From Melioribacteraceae bacterium (GTDB lineage: Bacteria > Bacteroidota > Ignavibacteria > Ignavibacteriales > Melioribacteraceae), in assembly GCA_023230485.1 (NCBI GenBank), contig JALNXG010000026.1, positions 1 to 45,478 of the forward strand: a DNA stretch of 45,478 nt. Reading direction: 5' to 3'. The notes under the pieces were generated by a model. The model saw only the letters and a program-made list of their open reading frames with translations, did not search any database and was not told where the DNA came from. Shown here piece by piece: positions 17,075 to 26,383 of this stretch. Both the position numbers and the translations under genes were made by a program. The number at the start of each line of letters is the position of its first letter. Position 1 is the first letter of the stretch.

Positions 17075-19771
17075 TTAAAAGTAATATCCCGCTGTGAAAT
17101 AAAAATAGATCGGTCCTTTAACGAGTGTATTTTTCTTGAACACATCGCTAAAATAAAAACTTCTACCGACTGAAAATTCCATGGGTCCGATAGGTGAATC
17201 AAGTGCAATAGAAGCACCTACTCCGTGTCGAAGATCTTTAAAGCGAATTGCTTCCCGTTTAGCCCAAATAGAACCAAGATCATATCTCAACTTAAAATAG
17301 GTGTCAGATAAAAGCTTGAAGGGAAACTTATATCTATATTCTGCCGATGATGAAAAAATTTGTCTTCCTCGAAACTCATAATTACGAAGACCAAAGAAAG
17401 AATTTTGTCCGCCAAGTGAAAAATTTTGACTTAAAGGTAAAGTCTCATCAGCGAATCCAACTATAAATCGAAAATTAAAATTATGTACAGGGGTTAAGTC
17501 TAAATAATTTTTATAATCAAAAAGGAGTTTTGTATATCCGACATCACCCCCAAAGGCTGTTTGAGCTGTTTCATAATAGCTATTAATCAAGAAGCCGCTT
17601 CTTGGAAATGGATATTCATTTTGAGAATCTATTACTATCGAAATCCTTATGCTTGATATATCGACCGAATAATTGGGCCCGGGGTAATCGTACTTGCTTT
17701 TTATTTGGTCATTTTGATATCGTCCTTCAAAAAGCAAACTGCCAAATTTTCCGGTTTGAGCTCCTATTCCGAACGATCCGCCGTAATTTATTTGTCGATA
17801 CTCCCCAGTTTTAACTCTATTAAATTGATTGAATGGAACATCGGTATCATTTCTGTAAACATTTACATCATCAAATTGAAAAAAGCCACGTATCTTATAA
17901 GTCAAATAAGAATTAAAAATTCGATTTGATTTATGTTCTAAAATATAGGAACGATTTTTCAATCCTCCCGATAATATTACTCCAAATTCTGTTGCTGATC
18001 CAAATAAATTTTCATCTCTTATATCGAAAGACATTTGAGTTAGATACTCATTATCAATCCGAAGTCCGAATCTTAGTACCGCCGATGGTCTTTCTGATAC
18101 TATGATATAAAGATCATTACGATTGTTGTTGTCTCTTATCTGCAATTCTATTTTATCGAATAGATTAGTACTGCCAAGACTTACTAGAGCGTTTTTAATA
18201 GCATTATAATTAAAGAAATCACCTTTATCAAAATTAAATTCTCTAGTAATTATTTTAGGGTTCGTTTTAGAATTACCCATTACTACAATATCATCTATTA
18301 ATCCTTCATTCATTTTTATACTCAATACACCGGTTGTAGAATCAAAATTTACGGATTGAATATCTGCAAGTAAGTATCCCTCAGATTTATAAACCTTCAA
18401 AAAGGAAATTAATGAATGAAGAACTTTATTTGAATTGAAGTTAGTATGCAAAATATCTTTGAATGCAGAAAGACCCCTTTCAGCGGAAATTTGCGTTAAA
18501 CCAAATAATTCGATTTCATTTACAATTGGTTTCTCTTTATAATTTATTTTAATGATTTTTTTATTATCTAATGAAGATATCAATATATCAGCGTCTTCAA
18601 GATCATATTTATCAATAATTAGATAAAGTTCGTAAAGAATATCTTTTGTGTTAAGGTTTTTAATATCTTTCGTTTTTTCAAATAATTCCTTTTCATATTT
18701 ATTTGGATTTTCAGAAAGAGAGATAGATGATAAGTTAATTTCGGGCAACGGCAGAGATTGATCGAAAGATTCCTTGAATATATTTTTTAGAATTTCTATT
18801 TTCTCTTTTGCCGAATCATATCCTAGATTAATTACATTTTTCAATGTGTCAAAATCATTATTCTTAAGTCCGCCAAGCTCCGGTTTAATTGAAATATCAG
18901 CTTTTTCAAGTTGTTGATTATTTAGAAGCTGCATTGGAATACTTACCAATTGATCAGCTACAACCCAAGGAAAATTTAATTCTTCATTTTTATATAAAGG
19001 ACTGGAAGCATCAGAAGCTATAACTATATCAGCACCGAGTTGACGTGTTATATCGACCGGAATATTTGCTACTAATCCGCCATCTACTAATTTTAACGAA
19101 TCTTGTTCTAATGCCGGGAGAAGAAATGTAACAGAAGAACTTGCTCGCATAGCACTTGCTAATGAACCGGTACTAAGTATTACTGCTTTCCCTGAAATAA
19201 GATCAGTACTTACTGCTCTGTATTCGTATAAAAGATTATTGAATGAGTTGTGTGCGGGTATCGGTGCGTTTAGTGTTACAAGAGTAAGAAAATTTGATAC
19301 TTCCTGTCCCGTGTTTATTGAAGTTGGAATAACAGGTTTTAGTCCATCGAGTCGGAACGCTAATATAGCACGGTCTTCAGTAATTTTTTGATCTACAAAT
19401 AATTCTCTTCTATTCGTTCTTTTGGCTGAAAAAAAATCATCCCACCCAATAGAATTAACAATTGAATCAATCTCATCAATAGAATAACCTGAACAATATA
19501 AGCCGCCAATAATGCTGCCCATGCTTGTACCGGTAATATATTTGATGGGGATATGAGATTCTTCGATAGCACGAAGGACGCCGACATGAGATATTGCACG
19601 TGCGCCACCGCCTGATAAGGCGATGCCTACTTTTGGAAGGTTCTCCGGTTCTTTTTTAGTAAGACCGAATGGTAATTTTTTTTCAACGAGCGGAAGTTTT
19701 AAACTTATTTCATTCTGCGAGTAAACTGCACCAGAGAAAAGCAATAACAATAAAATAAGTTTAATCTTCAT
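17075..19771 (-). CDS. Patatin-like phospholipase with POTRA and outer-membrane barrel
   Basis: The 898-residue protein has a signal peptide (1-19). A patatin domain occupies about 45-300, with the oxyanion loop SGGGARA, nucleophile S83 in GTSMG and catalytic D230 in VDGGLVANIPV. A linker follows, then POTRA-like segments (about 415-565) and a BamA/Omp85-type 16-strand barrel (about 570-898, ending in FYFTAGYYF). This is the PlpD-like type Vd layout, in which the barrel places or tethers a lipase domain at the surface. The catalytic dyad looks intact, so lipid-acyl hydrolase activity is expected. It follows yidC by 14 bases and closes the rpmH-rnpA-yidD-yidC run. Phospholipid turnover at the outer membrane is possible; the substrate is unknown. 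Confidence 0.9.
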   Translation of the reverse strand: MKIKLILLLLLFSGAVYSQNEISLKLPLVEKKLPFGLTKKEPENLPKVGIALSGGGARAISHVGVLRAIEESHIPIKYITGTSMGSIIGGLYCSGYSIDEIDSIVNSIGWDDFFSAKRTNRRELFVDQKITEDRAILAFRLDGLKPVIPTSINTGQEVSNFLTLVTLNAPIPAHNSFNNLLYEYRAVSTDLISGKAVILSTGSLASAMRASSSVTFLLPALEQDSLKLVDGGLVANIPVDITRQLGADIVIASDASSPLYKNEELNFPWVVADQLVSIPMQLLNNQQLEKADISIKPELGGLKNNDFDTLKNVINLGYDSAKEKIEILKNIFKESFDQSLPLPEINLSSISLSENPNKYEKELFEKTKDIKNLNTKDILYELYLIIDKYDLEDADILISSLDNKKIIKINYKEKPIVNEIELFGLTQISAERGLSAFKDILHTNFNSNKVLHSLISFLKVYKSEGYLLADIQSVNFDSTTGVLSIKMNEGLIDDIVVMGNSKTNPKIITREFNFDKGDFFNYNAIKNALVSLGSTNLFDKIELQIRDNNNRNDLYIIVSERPSAVLRFGLRIDNEYLTQMSFDIRDENLFGSATEFGVILSGGLKNRSYILEHKSNRIFNSYLTYKIRGFFQFDDVNVYRNDTDVPFNQFNRVKTGEYRQINYGGSFGIGAQTGKFGSLLFEGRYQNDQIKSKYDYPGPNYSVDISSIRISIVIDSQNEYPFPRSGFLINSYYETAQTAFGGDVGYTKLLFDYKNYLDLTPVHNFNFRFIVGFADETLPLSQNFSLGGQNSFFGLRNYEFRGRQIFSSSAEYRYKFPFKLLSDTYFKLRYDLGSIWAKREAIRFKDLRHGVGASIALDSPIGPMEFSVGRSFYFSDVFKKNTLVKGPIYFYFTAGYYF

Positions 19772-19785
19772 CTCATATAATTTTT

Positions 19786-21642
19786 TTATTTTCTTTTACC
19801 GGTAGATTTCTTTTGATCGGAAGCTTGTTTTTCTGCAGCCTCCATCATTCTTGACATAAATCCTTTTTTCTTTTTAGGATCAGCTTTTACCGGTACTAAT
19901 TCTTCATTGCCAAGATGTTTATTTACCCACCATTGCTGTCCTACTGTCAACAAGTTGAACATAATATAATACAAATTAAGTCCGGAAGGGAAAGTCATAA
20001 AAAGAATGGTCATCATCACAGGCATCATATAAAGTAGTGCTTTTTGTGATGGGTCTTTCATTGTTTGTTTCTGCTGGATAAACATCGATATACCGAGTAT
20101 CAAAGCTAGACCACTTATCACGTTCACGCCGAAAAATGGGATGTGAAATGGAAGTCTATAAATTACATCAGGAGCCGATAGATTATCTATCCATAGAATA
20201 AATGGCTGTTGACGAATATCAATAATAACACTGAATAAACTATAAAGCGCAATAAGAATAGGCATTTGAAGGAGCATTGGGAGACATCCGCCCGCTGGAT
20301 TTACACCATAGGTGGAATAAAGCTTCATAGTCTCGGAGGAAACTTTTGTGTTATCGTCTTTATATTTCTCTTTTAGTTCTGCAATTTTTGGTTGAAGCTT
20401 TTGCATCTTTGCCATCGATTTGATACTTGTTCTCGAAAGCGGATAAAGAGCAAATTTAATTAATATCGAAAAGAGTATGATTACAAAACCGTAATTTGGA
20501 ATAAAGCTATGTAAGAACTGCATCAATGGTAAAAGTAAATATTCTGATATCGGACGAATAATAAATTTGAGACCGAAGAAACTTCCGAAATCAAATATTT
20601 CTTCAAAATTGTTGTTGTATGATTTTAATGTTTTGTAATCAATAGGTCCGGCATAAAGATTAAAAGAATCCTTTTGATAATCGGTTTCTTTGAAAGGCAC
20701 TTTTAAGCTTGCGCTGTAAATCTCTCTTACTCCATATTTTGTTGTTTTATGTTCACCTTCAAAATAAGCACCCCCATCTTCGCTCGGTTTTTCAGGAGCC
20801 ATAATAATAGTAAAGTATTTATTTCTTACTCCCACCCAATCTACTTTACCATTCATATCCTTATTAAGTTTTTCCCCTTCGGAAGTTGCATCAATAACAA
20901 CCTGTTCACCGCCTGAGAACGCGCTTGCATTAGACCAGTTCGCTTCGTCTGTTGCATTTTTTTCTAAGAAATTAATACCATTTGCCCAAACTAGATCGTA
21001 ACGATATCCGGCTATATAATCTTTTAGCCCTTTTAATTCTATATCTACTTTTGTATTGTAGTTATTACCGGGGATATTATAAGTTTTTATGATACTTTTT
21101 CCATTTCCTGCATCGTAAGTAAACTCGAGCGATAAGACGCTATCGCCCGAAACTTTATAATATCTATTTGGTTTATTAACGACAAAATCAACTTCGGCAG
21201 TATTAACAACTTGTCCGCTCTTGGTTCCGAAAAGAAGGCTAAAATCGCCGCCAGTTTTTGTATTTACTAATTGAACATGTTTATCGAAAAAATTATTCGC
21301 TGAGATGGTATCATGATACCAAGTATTATATTTTTTAAGATATAACTTATAAATTCTTCCGCCCGATGTAGAAAATAGAATTTTAGAAAGGTCGGTCTCA
21401 ATTGTAATAATACTAGCATCTTTTTTAGGAAGATTAGCGAATGTATTATCATCAACTAATTTTTTAGCATCTTGAAGAACGAGACTTTTTTGAACAGTAT
21501 CGATTGTTTTATTAGAATCTACTGTTTTAGTGGAGTCGGGTTTTTTAGGAGGAGTCGGTTGTGGTTCAGGTGAATTTAAGTATAGCCATCCGATTAAAAT
21601 AGCACCAATTAATACAAAAGCAATAGTTGATTGTTTATCCAT
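19786..21642 (-). CDS. yidC: Membrane protein insertase YidC
   Basis: The 618-residue protein has an N-terminal membrane anchor (about 7-24), a large periplasmic P1 domain (about 60-350) and the five-helix insertase core from about 370 on (YGFVIILFSILIKFALYPLS, then the C1 cytoplasmic loop with the KMQKLQPKIAELKEKYKDD helix). A lysine-rich tail ends the protein. It inserts membrane proteins with or without SecYEG, and the length is typical of Gram-negative YidC. It lies in the conserved order rpmH-rnpA-yidD-yidC, 14 bases after yidD. No dnaA is adjacent on the other side of rpmH. Confidence 0.97.
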   Translation of the reverse strand: MDKQSTIAFVLIGAILIGWLYLNSPEPQPTPPKKPDSTKTVDSNKTIDTVQKSLVLQDAKKLVDDNTFANLPKKDASIITIETDLSKILFSTSGGRIYKLYLKKYNTWYHDTISANNFFDKHVQLVNTKTGGDFSLLFGTKSGQVVNTAEVDFVVNKPNRYYKVSGDSVLSLEFTYDAGNGKSIIKTYNIPGNNYNTKVDIELKGLKDYIAGYRYDLVWANGINFLEKNATDEANWSNASAFSGGEQVVIDATSEGEKLNKDMNGKVDWVGVRNKYFTIIMAPEKPSEDGGAYFEGEHKTTKYGVREIYSASLKVPFKETDYQKDSFNLYAGPIDYKTLKSYNNNFEEIFDFGSFFGLKFIIRPISEYLLLPLMQFLHSFIPNYGFVIILFSILIKFALYPLSRTSIKSMAKMQKLQPKIAELKEKYKDDNTKVSSETMKLYSTYGVNPAGGCLPMLLQMPILIALYSLFSVIIDIRQQPFILWIDNLSAPDVIYRLPFHIPFFGVNVISGLALILGISMFIQQKQTMKDPSQKALLYMMPVMMTILFMTFPSGLNLYYIMFNLLTVGQQWWVNKHLGNEELVPVKADPKKKKGFMSRMMEAAEKQASDQKKSTGKRK

Positions 21643-21656
21643 TCTTAATTCCGTTA

Positions 21657-21866
21657 TTATTCTAAAGGGTCTAATCCACCCTTATTAAAAGGATTACATC
21701 GAAGAATCCGCCAAGTTGCTTTAGCCCCGCCAATAAAAACACCATATTTAGAGATAGCTTGGGCTGCATATTCTGAGCATGTCGGGTGAAACCGGCAGGA
21801 GGGCGGAAACATCGGTGATATAAATTTTTGATATAATCTGATTATTAATATAAATATTTTACGCAT
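21657..21866 (-). CDS. yidD: Membrane protein insertion efficiency factor YidD
   Basis: The 69-residue protein shows the family signature RLYQKFISPMFPPSCRFHPT followed by CSEYA, and later RILRCNPFNKGG, with the conserved cysteines. YidD supports YidC-dependent insertion at the inner membrane; it is normally encoded between rnpA and yidC, as here. Its start overlaps the end of rnpA by eight bases, and yidC begins 14 bases after its stop. Confidence 0.95.
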   Translation of the reverse strand: MRKIFILIIRLYQKFISPMFPPSCRFHPTCSEYAAQAISKYGVFIGGAKATWRILRCNPFNKGGLDPLE

Positions 21867-22257
21867 CGCTTATCTTACCATTAATTTTAGTCATCAGTTC
21901 CTTCAATTCGGTAATTACATCATCGAGGCGTATATTATCAGCATTTTTTTCATTTAAACTGCCCGATAAAAAAGCAACCAGTAGCAGTTTATTATTATTG
22001 CAAGCAATTAAATTCTTGTTATTTCTGTAAGATTCTTTCAAAAGTCTTCTAAGTCTATTGCGCCATACGGCGTGCCCGCAACGCTTGGAAATAACGAAAG
22101 CCGCTTTAATCCCCTTTTCAGAGGAATCTTCAATCAGACAAAAAACAGCTTTAATCTTACCGGCACTTGTATGAATAAAAGTGCCCGTAGAAAATAAGAT
22201 TTCGAATAACTTCTTACTTTTGATTCTTTCTTTTGAAGAAAGACCAAATTGTTTCAA
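21859..22257 (-). CDS. rnpA: Ribonuclease P protein component
   Basis: The 132-residue protein carries the RnpA core with the RNR signature, VWRNRLRRLLKESYRNN, after AAFVISKRCGHA. It assists the RNase P RNA in maturing the 5' ends of tRNAs. The start is TTG at 22257, immediately after the rpmH stop codon (zero intergenic bases), so translation is probably coupled to rpmH. No in-frame ATG lies near the conserved N-terminus. Confidence 0.93.
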   Translation of the reverse strand: MKQFGLSSKERIKSKKLFEILFSTGTFIHTSAGKIKAVFCLIEDSSEKGIKAAFVISKRCGHAVWRNRLRRLLKESYRNNKNLIACNNNKLLLVAFLSGSLNEKNADNIRLDDVITELKELMTKINGKISDA

Positions 22258-22404
22258 TTATTTTTCGTCGCTTACTGTTAATTTATGTCTACCTTTAGCT
22301 CTTCTGCTTGCAAGAACTTTACGTCCGTTACGTGTTGACATTCTTTCACGGAAGCCGTGTTTGTTCTTTCTCTTTCTGTTGTGTGGCTGAAATGTTCTTT
22401 TCAT
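22258..22404 (-). CDS. rpmH: 50S ribosomal protein L34
   Basis: A 48-codon frame (plus stop) encodes a highly basic protein starting MKRTFQPHNRKRKNKHGF and containing GRKVLASRRAKGRHKL, the L34 signature. The length is normal for L34. It heads the rpmH-rnpA-yidD-yidC-patatin run on the minus strand and directly abuts rnpA. The 142 bases upstream are AT-rich, divergent from the PhzF-like gene, and contain no DnaA box that I can see. Confidence 0.97.
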   Translation of the reverse strand: MKRTFQPHNRKRKNKHGFRERMSTRNGRKVLASRRAKGRHKLTVSDEK

Positions 22405-22546
22405 AATTCTACCTTTAAAATAAAGAAGACTAATTTAAATAAATTACTCTAAATAATCAAAAAACAATGACTTAGACGAATTATTTAAACTTCGAGTGCT
22501 TTTTATGTTTTTTTCAATATTTTTAAATAATTATTTTTGAGGATAT

Positions 22547-23338
22547 ATGGAATATACAATTTTTCAGGTAGATGCTTTTACTAGCGAGCTATTTTGTGGT
22601 AATCCCGCTGCAGTCGTTCCATTAGAAAAATGGTTAGATACCGAACTAATGCAAAAAATAGCTTTTGAAAATAATTTATCTGAAACGGCTTTTTTTGTCC
22701 CCACTTCAAAAGGATTCCATATTCGTTGGTTTACTCCCATCGAAGAAGTTGATTTATGCGGTCATGCTACTCTAGCATCCTCTTTCGTTATTTTTAATCA
22801 CTTGTCGTATAACAAAGATAGAATTTATTTTGAATCGCAGAGCGGGGAATTGATAGTAGATAAGACGGTAGATAAAAAAGATGCTTTAATCACGCTAAAT
22901 TTTCCTGCAAGAGTACCGCAGCCATTTACTCCACCCGAAGGATTTTTGGAGCTTTTCCCTCACAAAGCGATTGATTTCCTTTTTAATAAATCGACCGTTC
23001 TTGTTTTTGAATCGGAAGAGATCATTAGAAATATGGAATTCGACATAAAGGAATTACTAAAATTTAAAACTCATGGTGTAATAATTACAGCAAAAGGAAA
23101 TGAAGTAGATTTTGTATCTCGATTTTTTGCTCCCGATTGTGGAATTGATGAAGACCCTGTTACCGGATATGCACATACTATATTAGTACCTTATTGGTCA
23201 GCAAAATTGGAAAAAAAGAAACTTCATGCTCTCCAAGTATCTAAAAGAGGTGGAGAATTATTTTTAGAAAATTTGGGCGATAGAGTAACTATTTCAGGAA
23301 ATGCCATTATTTATTCAAAAGGATATTTATATTTATAG
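22547..23338 (+). CDS. PhzF-family isomerase/epimerase-like protein
   Basis: The 263-residue protein has the PhzF fold signatures: VDAFTSELFCGNPAAVV at the N-terminus, the catalytic-glutamate segment NNLSETAFF (E46), RWFTPIEEVDLCGHATLA, and DEDPVTGYAHT in the second half. PhzF in phenazine synthesis isomerises dihydro-hydroxyanthranilate, but most homologues lie outside phenazine clusters and have unknown substrates. No phenazine genes are near, so a phenazine role is not supported. A TGAGGAT Shine-Dalgarno site precedes the ATG. It stands alone between the divergent rpmH operon and a STAS gene. Confidence 0.9.
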   Translation: MEYTIFQVDAFTSELFCGNPAAVVPLEKWLDTELMQKIAFENNLSETAFFVPTSKGFHIRWFTPIEEVDLCGHATLASSFVIFNHLSYNKDRIYFESQSGELIVDKTVDKKDALITLNFPARVPQPFTPPEGFLELFPHKAIDFLFNKSTVLVFESEEIIRNMEFDIKELLKFKTHGVIITAKGNEVDFVSRFFAPDCGIDEDPVTGYAHTILVPYWSAKLEKKKLHALQVSKRGGELFLENLGDRVTISGNAIIYSKGYLYL

Positions 23339-23496
23339 AGTTATGTAAACTGTTCCTAGATTTAATTAATGTTCTTGTTTCTCTTTAAAATGGTTAATTG
23401 TTTAATTATCTCTATTGTTGCAATAATTTTCATAGTTTTGTTTTCAATTAAAAATATATATATTTCCCATTCAATTAATTGAGTATAGAAAGATTT

Positions 23497-23862
23497 ATGG
23501 ATTTTAAGGCAGAAAAATTTGGTGATGTAACAGTTATACACATTTTCTTAAGCAGAGCTACTTTGGCTAAGGCAGTAGAATTTAAAGATTACGCAATCTC
23601 GATGATAAATAACGGAAATACTAAAATAATTGCTGATTTAAGTATTTGTGAATATATTGATTCTACTTTTCTTGGAGCAATGGTTTCCGTGTTGAAAAAA
23701 ACTAACACAATGGGCGGCGACCTTAGATTGGTTTATAATAAAGAAGTTACAAGTCTTATGTTCGTTCTTACACGAATGGATAAAGTATTTAAAGTGTTTA
23801 CAGGATTAAATGAAGCAATCGCTAGCTTTAGTCCCGGATTCGGAACTCTTACCTGGAAATAA
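23497..23862 (+). CDS. STAS-domain anti-sigma-antagonist-like protein
   Basis: The 121-residue protein is a single STAS domain of the RsbV/SpoIIAA type. The central ADLSICEYIDSTFLGAMV contains the presumptive phospho-site S56 (DST). I chose the ATG at 23497 over the TTG at 23479 because it makes the protein align without gaps, over the first 60 residues, with the STAS protein at 29392. Such proteins bind an RsbW-like kinase/anti-sigma when dephosphorylated. No such kinase is next to it; the PP2C and second STAS gene lie 6 kb downstream. It has no clear operon partner. Confidence 0.88.
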   Translation: MDFKAEKFGDVTVIHIFLSRATLAKAVEFKDYAISMINNGNTKIIADLSICEYIDSTFLGAMVSVLKKTNTMGGDLRLVYNKEVTSLMFVLTRMDKVFKVFTGLNEAIASFSPGFGTLTWK

Positions 23863-23927
23863 CGGTTTTCAATAAACGCTATCTGCAATTTTGTTAGACG
23901 AGAGTATAGAAAATTTCCTCGAATAAA

Positions 23928-25139
23928 TTATTTCTTTTCAATTGCCATAACTTTATAAACTTTGTCATTTGTTCTAATTACCTCAGGGCATTTGAATGTT
24001 ATTTCGTCCCCCTTGATAGCTGAATCAGCGGGCTTATCATTAGAATAAAAATCATTCAAATCAAGCTCTACTACTCCGGTAGTATCACCGATTATGTAAA
24101 GCTGTTCTCCTTTCTTTACTTCGCCAGCCATCACACGCATGTGTCCCACATTTTCTTTCTTGAAGTAATTAAGAACCTTGCCTAAATAAATTTTCCTAGT
24201 AGAAGCATGACTACCGTAAGTATCAGAAAACTCATTACTGCCCGGAGCCCCAAAATAAAATCCGGTTGAGAATCCACGATTATATACCTTCTCTAATTCT
24301 TTTAAGTATTCTGCTTTCTTTTCGTCAGTTAATGTCCCCTCAAAATATTGATCAATTGCTTTGCGATAAGAAAATACCACTTTAGAGATATATTCGGGAC
24401 TTCTTTTGCGTCCTTCAATTTTAAAAATATCAATTTTTGCTTCGATTAATCTATCGATATATTCTATTGTGCATAAATCCTTTGGGGACATAACGTAATC
24501 TTCGCCAAGAATGAATGAATGTCCATCTTCTTTATCTATAATTTCATATTCTCTACGGCATGGCTGAATGCATTCGCCCCTGTTTGCGCTTTTATTAAAA
24601 ACGTCATGGCTCATAAAACATCTACCGCTTACCGCCACACACATCGCACCATGAATAAAGGTTTCTATCTCTATATCCACTTCATTAATAATCTCTTTAA
24701 TTTTGTCTAGCGTACATTCACGAGCGAGGACAATTCTGCTGGCACCCATCTCTTTGAAGAATTTTGCTGATTGGGAATTGGATACTGATGCCTGAGTACT
24801 TACACAGAAGGGAATATTTAATTCGCGGCATTTTTGAATAACCGCAAAGTCCCAACAGATTATCATATCGATACCGGCTTCCTTTGCCTTAACCAATATG
24901 GTATCTAATAGACCAATTTCATCTTCATAAACTATGGAATTAAGCGTTAGATTAGTTTTTACGTTATGCTCTCTGCAATAGGAAGCAATTTTTTCTAAAT
25001 CTGCCAATTGGAAGTTTTCCGCTTTGGAGCGCATATTAAGATTTTCGGTGCCGAAATAAACTTCATCGGCTCCACTTTTTATTGCCGTAATAAGCATTGT
25101 CCAATCCCCTGCGGGTGCTAATAATTTTGGCTTTTTCAA
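23928..25139 (-). CDS. U32 peptidase-family protein (tRNA/rRNA hydroxylation-type)
   Basis: The 403-residue protein starts at TTG 25139 behind AAAGGGAAGAA. It has the U32 signature: KPKLLAPAGDW at the start, a TIM-barrel-like first half, then ETFIHGAMCVAVSGRCFMS with further cysteines in ANRGECIQPCRREY, which in characterised members bind an Fe-S cluster. Family members include RlhA (23S rRNA hydroxylation) and TrhP (tRNA ho5U); many were first called peptidases or collagenases without proof. Which RNA is modified here cannot be told. It faces the MFS gene divergently, with 116 bases between their start codons. Confidence 0.88.
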   Translation of the reverse strand: MKKPKLLAPAGDWTMLITAIKSGADEVYFGTENLNMRSKAENFQLADLEKIASYCREHNVKTNLTLNSIVYEDEIGLLDTILVKAKEAGIDMIICWDFAVIQKCRELNIPFCVSTQASVSNSQSAKFFKEMGASRIVLARECTLDKIKEIINEVDIEIETFIHGAMCVAVSGRCFMSHDVFNKSANRGECIQPCRREYEIIDKEDGHSFILGEDYVMSPKDLCTIEYIDRLIEAKIDIFKIEGRKRSPEYISKVVFSYRKAIDQYFEGTLTDEKKAEYLKELEKVYNRGFSTGFYFGAPGSNEFSDTYGSHASTRKIYLGKVLNYFKKENVGHMRVMAGEVKKGEQLYIIGDTTGVVELDLNDFYSNDKPADSAIKGDEITFKCPEVIRTNDKVYKVMAIEKK

Positions 25140-25207
25140 TTCTTCCCTTTCTTCGGTGCAATTTCGTTTTTTTATTTAAGACATCTAATATAATTAAAAA
25201 CTCTATC

Positions 25208-25224
25208 GTAAGTAAGGTACTTAC
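25208..25224. promoter_or_regulatory. Inverted repeat, possible operator of the MFS gene
   Basis: GTAAGTA-AGG-TACTTAC is a perfect 7-3-7 inverted repeat placed just before a TATATTTG -7 element. A repressor bound there would sit in the promoter spacer. No regulator gene is adjacent. Confidence 0.35.
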
Positions 25225-25227
25225 TCT

Positions 25228-25235
25228 TATATTTG
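25228..25235 (+). promoter_or_regulatory. Putative -7 element of the MFS gene
   Basis: TATATTTG matches TAnnTTTG exactly, 20 bases before the ATG chosen for the transporter. Confidence 0.4.
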
Positions 25236-25255
25236 GATATTCAATTTATGGGATT

Positions 25256-26383
25256 ATGAAAAAGAATTTAGTACTTGCGCTCATTGGTATTACAATCGGA
25301 GGAATCGGGTTTGGGCTTGTTACTCCCGTTACGGTAATACTATTAGAAAAATCAGGCACTCCGAGTGCAATTACAGGTATCGTTACTACAATAGGTCTTC
25401 TTAGTATTCTCATCTTCTCCCCATTAACGGGGAGTTTAATTACCAAATTCAACGTAAGGAAAATTCTTCTAATCGGTCTGGCAATTTGGGCTTTCGGCGC
25501 ACTCGGTCATATCTATTGGTATAATTTATATCTCCTTTTTCCTCTCCGCTTTTTAATGGGCATCGGAGGCACATTTATTTTCGTTTCTACAGAAGTAATT
25601 ATTAATACTATCAGTACGGAAAAGAACCGAGGAAAAAATATCGGACTTTATGTGGTGCTTCTATCTGTCGGAATAGCTATCGGCACAATGCTAATCTGGT
25701 CAATTCAGATTGCCGATTGGTTTCCGTTTGTTGTCAGCTTTGCAATAATGTTTATAGTACTTATAATACAATATTTTTATTTCGAGGAGATAGAAATATC
25801 AAAAAAAGAGGAAAAATCAGTGCCAATGAAGTTGTTGGATATGCCTATGCTTAGTTTAATTTCCTCTTTTATATATGGATTTTTTGAGTCTTCTATTATT
25901 GTTGTCCTGCCGTTATTTGGTCTTAGAACATTATTTACCGAGACCGACATTTCTGTTTTTATGACTTCTTTCGTAATCGGCGGAATCATTATACTTTATT
26001 TTATTGGATATCTTTCTGATAGGATGGATAAAAAGAAATTAATACTTTCTATTGCGCTTATTTTATCCGGTTTTATAATACTTCCGATATTTACGCATAA
26101 CTTTTATTTATTAATTGTCATTTTCTTATTGATAGGTGGAGTGATTCCTTCGTTATATACATTAGGATTAAACTTTGCAGTTGATAAAATCAAAAAGGAT
26201 CAAATTCCAAAAGCTAATGGTTTTTATATTATGATGTATGGTGCCGGAACAATGACCGGACCTATAATCGGCTCTTTAATGTTAGAAATAAATAAAGATT
26301 ATGGATATTGGGTCTTTTCTTCAATTATCTGTCTCATTTTCGTATCATATTTTGCTTTTATCAAAAAGAGAACTGTTGTTTAG
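25256..26383 (+). CDS. Major facilitator superfamily transporter
   Basis: The 375-residue inner-membrane protein has about 12 hydrophobic helices and MFS marks: GIGFGLVTPVTVILLEKSG in the first helix, the loop 2-3 segment LTGSLITKFNVRK, and the second-half repeat GYLSDRMDKKK. The open frame extends to 25097, but the extra 53 codons overlap the divergent U32 gene and its promoter region, and MKKNLVLALIG is a normal MFS start. Substrate and direction are not evident; drug or metabolite export is the usual role of such short MFS proteins. An inverted repeat and -7 element lie directly upstream. Confidence 0.88.
   Translation: MKKNLVLALIGITIGGIGFGLVTPVTVILLEKSGTPSAITGIVTTIGLLSILIFSPLTGSLITKFNVRKILLIGLAIWAFGALGHIYWYNLYLLFPLRFLMGIGGTFIFVSTEVIINTISTEKNRGKNIGLYVVLLSVGIAIGTMLIWSIQIADWFPFVVSFAIMFIVLIIQYFYFEEIEISKKEEKSVPMKLLDMPMLSLISSFIYGFFESSIIVVLPLFGLRTLFTETDISVFMTSFVIGGIIILYFIGYLSDRMDKKKLILSIALILSGFIILPIFTHNFYLLIVIFLLIGGVIPSLYTLGLNFAVDKIKKDQIPKANGFYIMMYGAGTMTGPIIGSLMLEINKDYGYWVFSSIICLIFVSYFAFIKKRTVV

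Noticed and set aside
16970..17173. 67-codon plus-strand frame between the unknown gene and the patatin gene
   Set aside because: It has no Shine-Dalgarno site or family features and its second half overlaps the end of the patatin gene, whose barrel strands are real.
22405..22546. Possible origin of replication next to rpmH
   Set aside because: No DnaA-box cluster (TTATCCACA-like) and no dnaA gene are present.
22547..23338. Phenazine biosynthesis gene
   Set aside because: The fold is PhzF-like but no other phenazine gene is present, so only the family is claimed.
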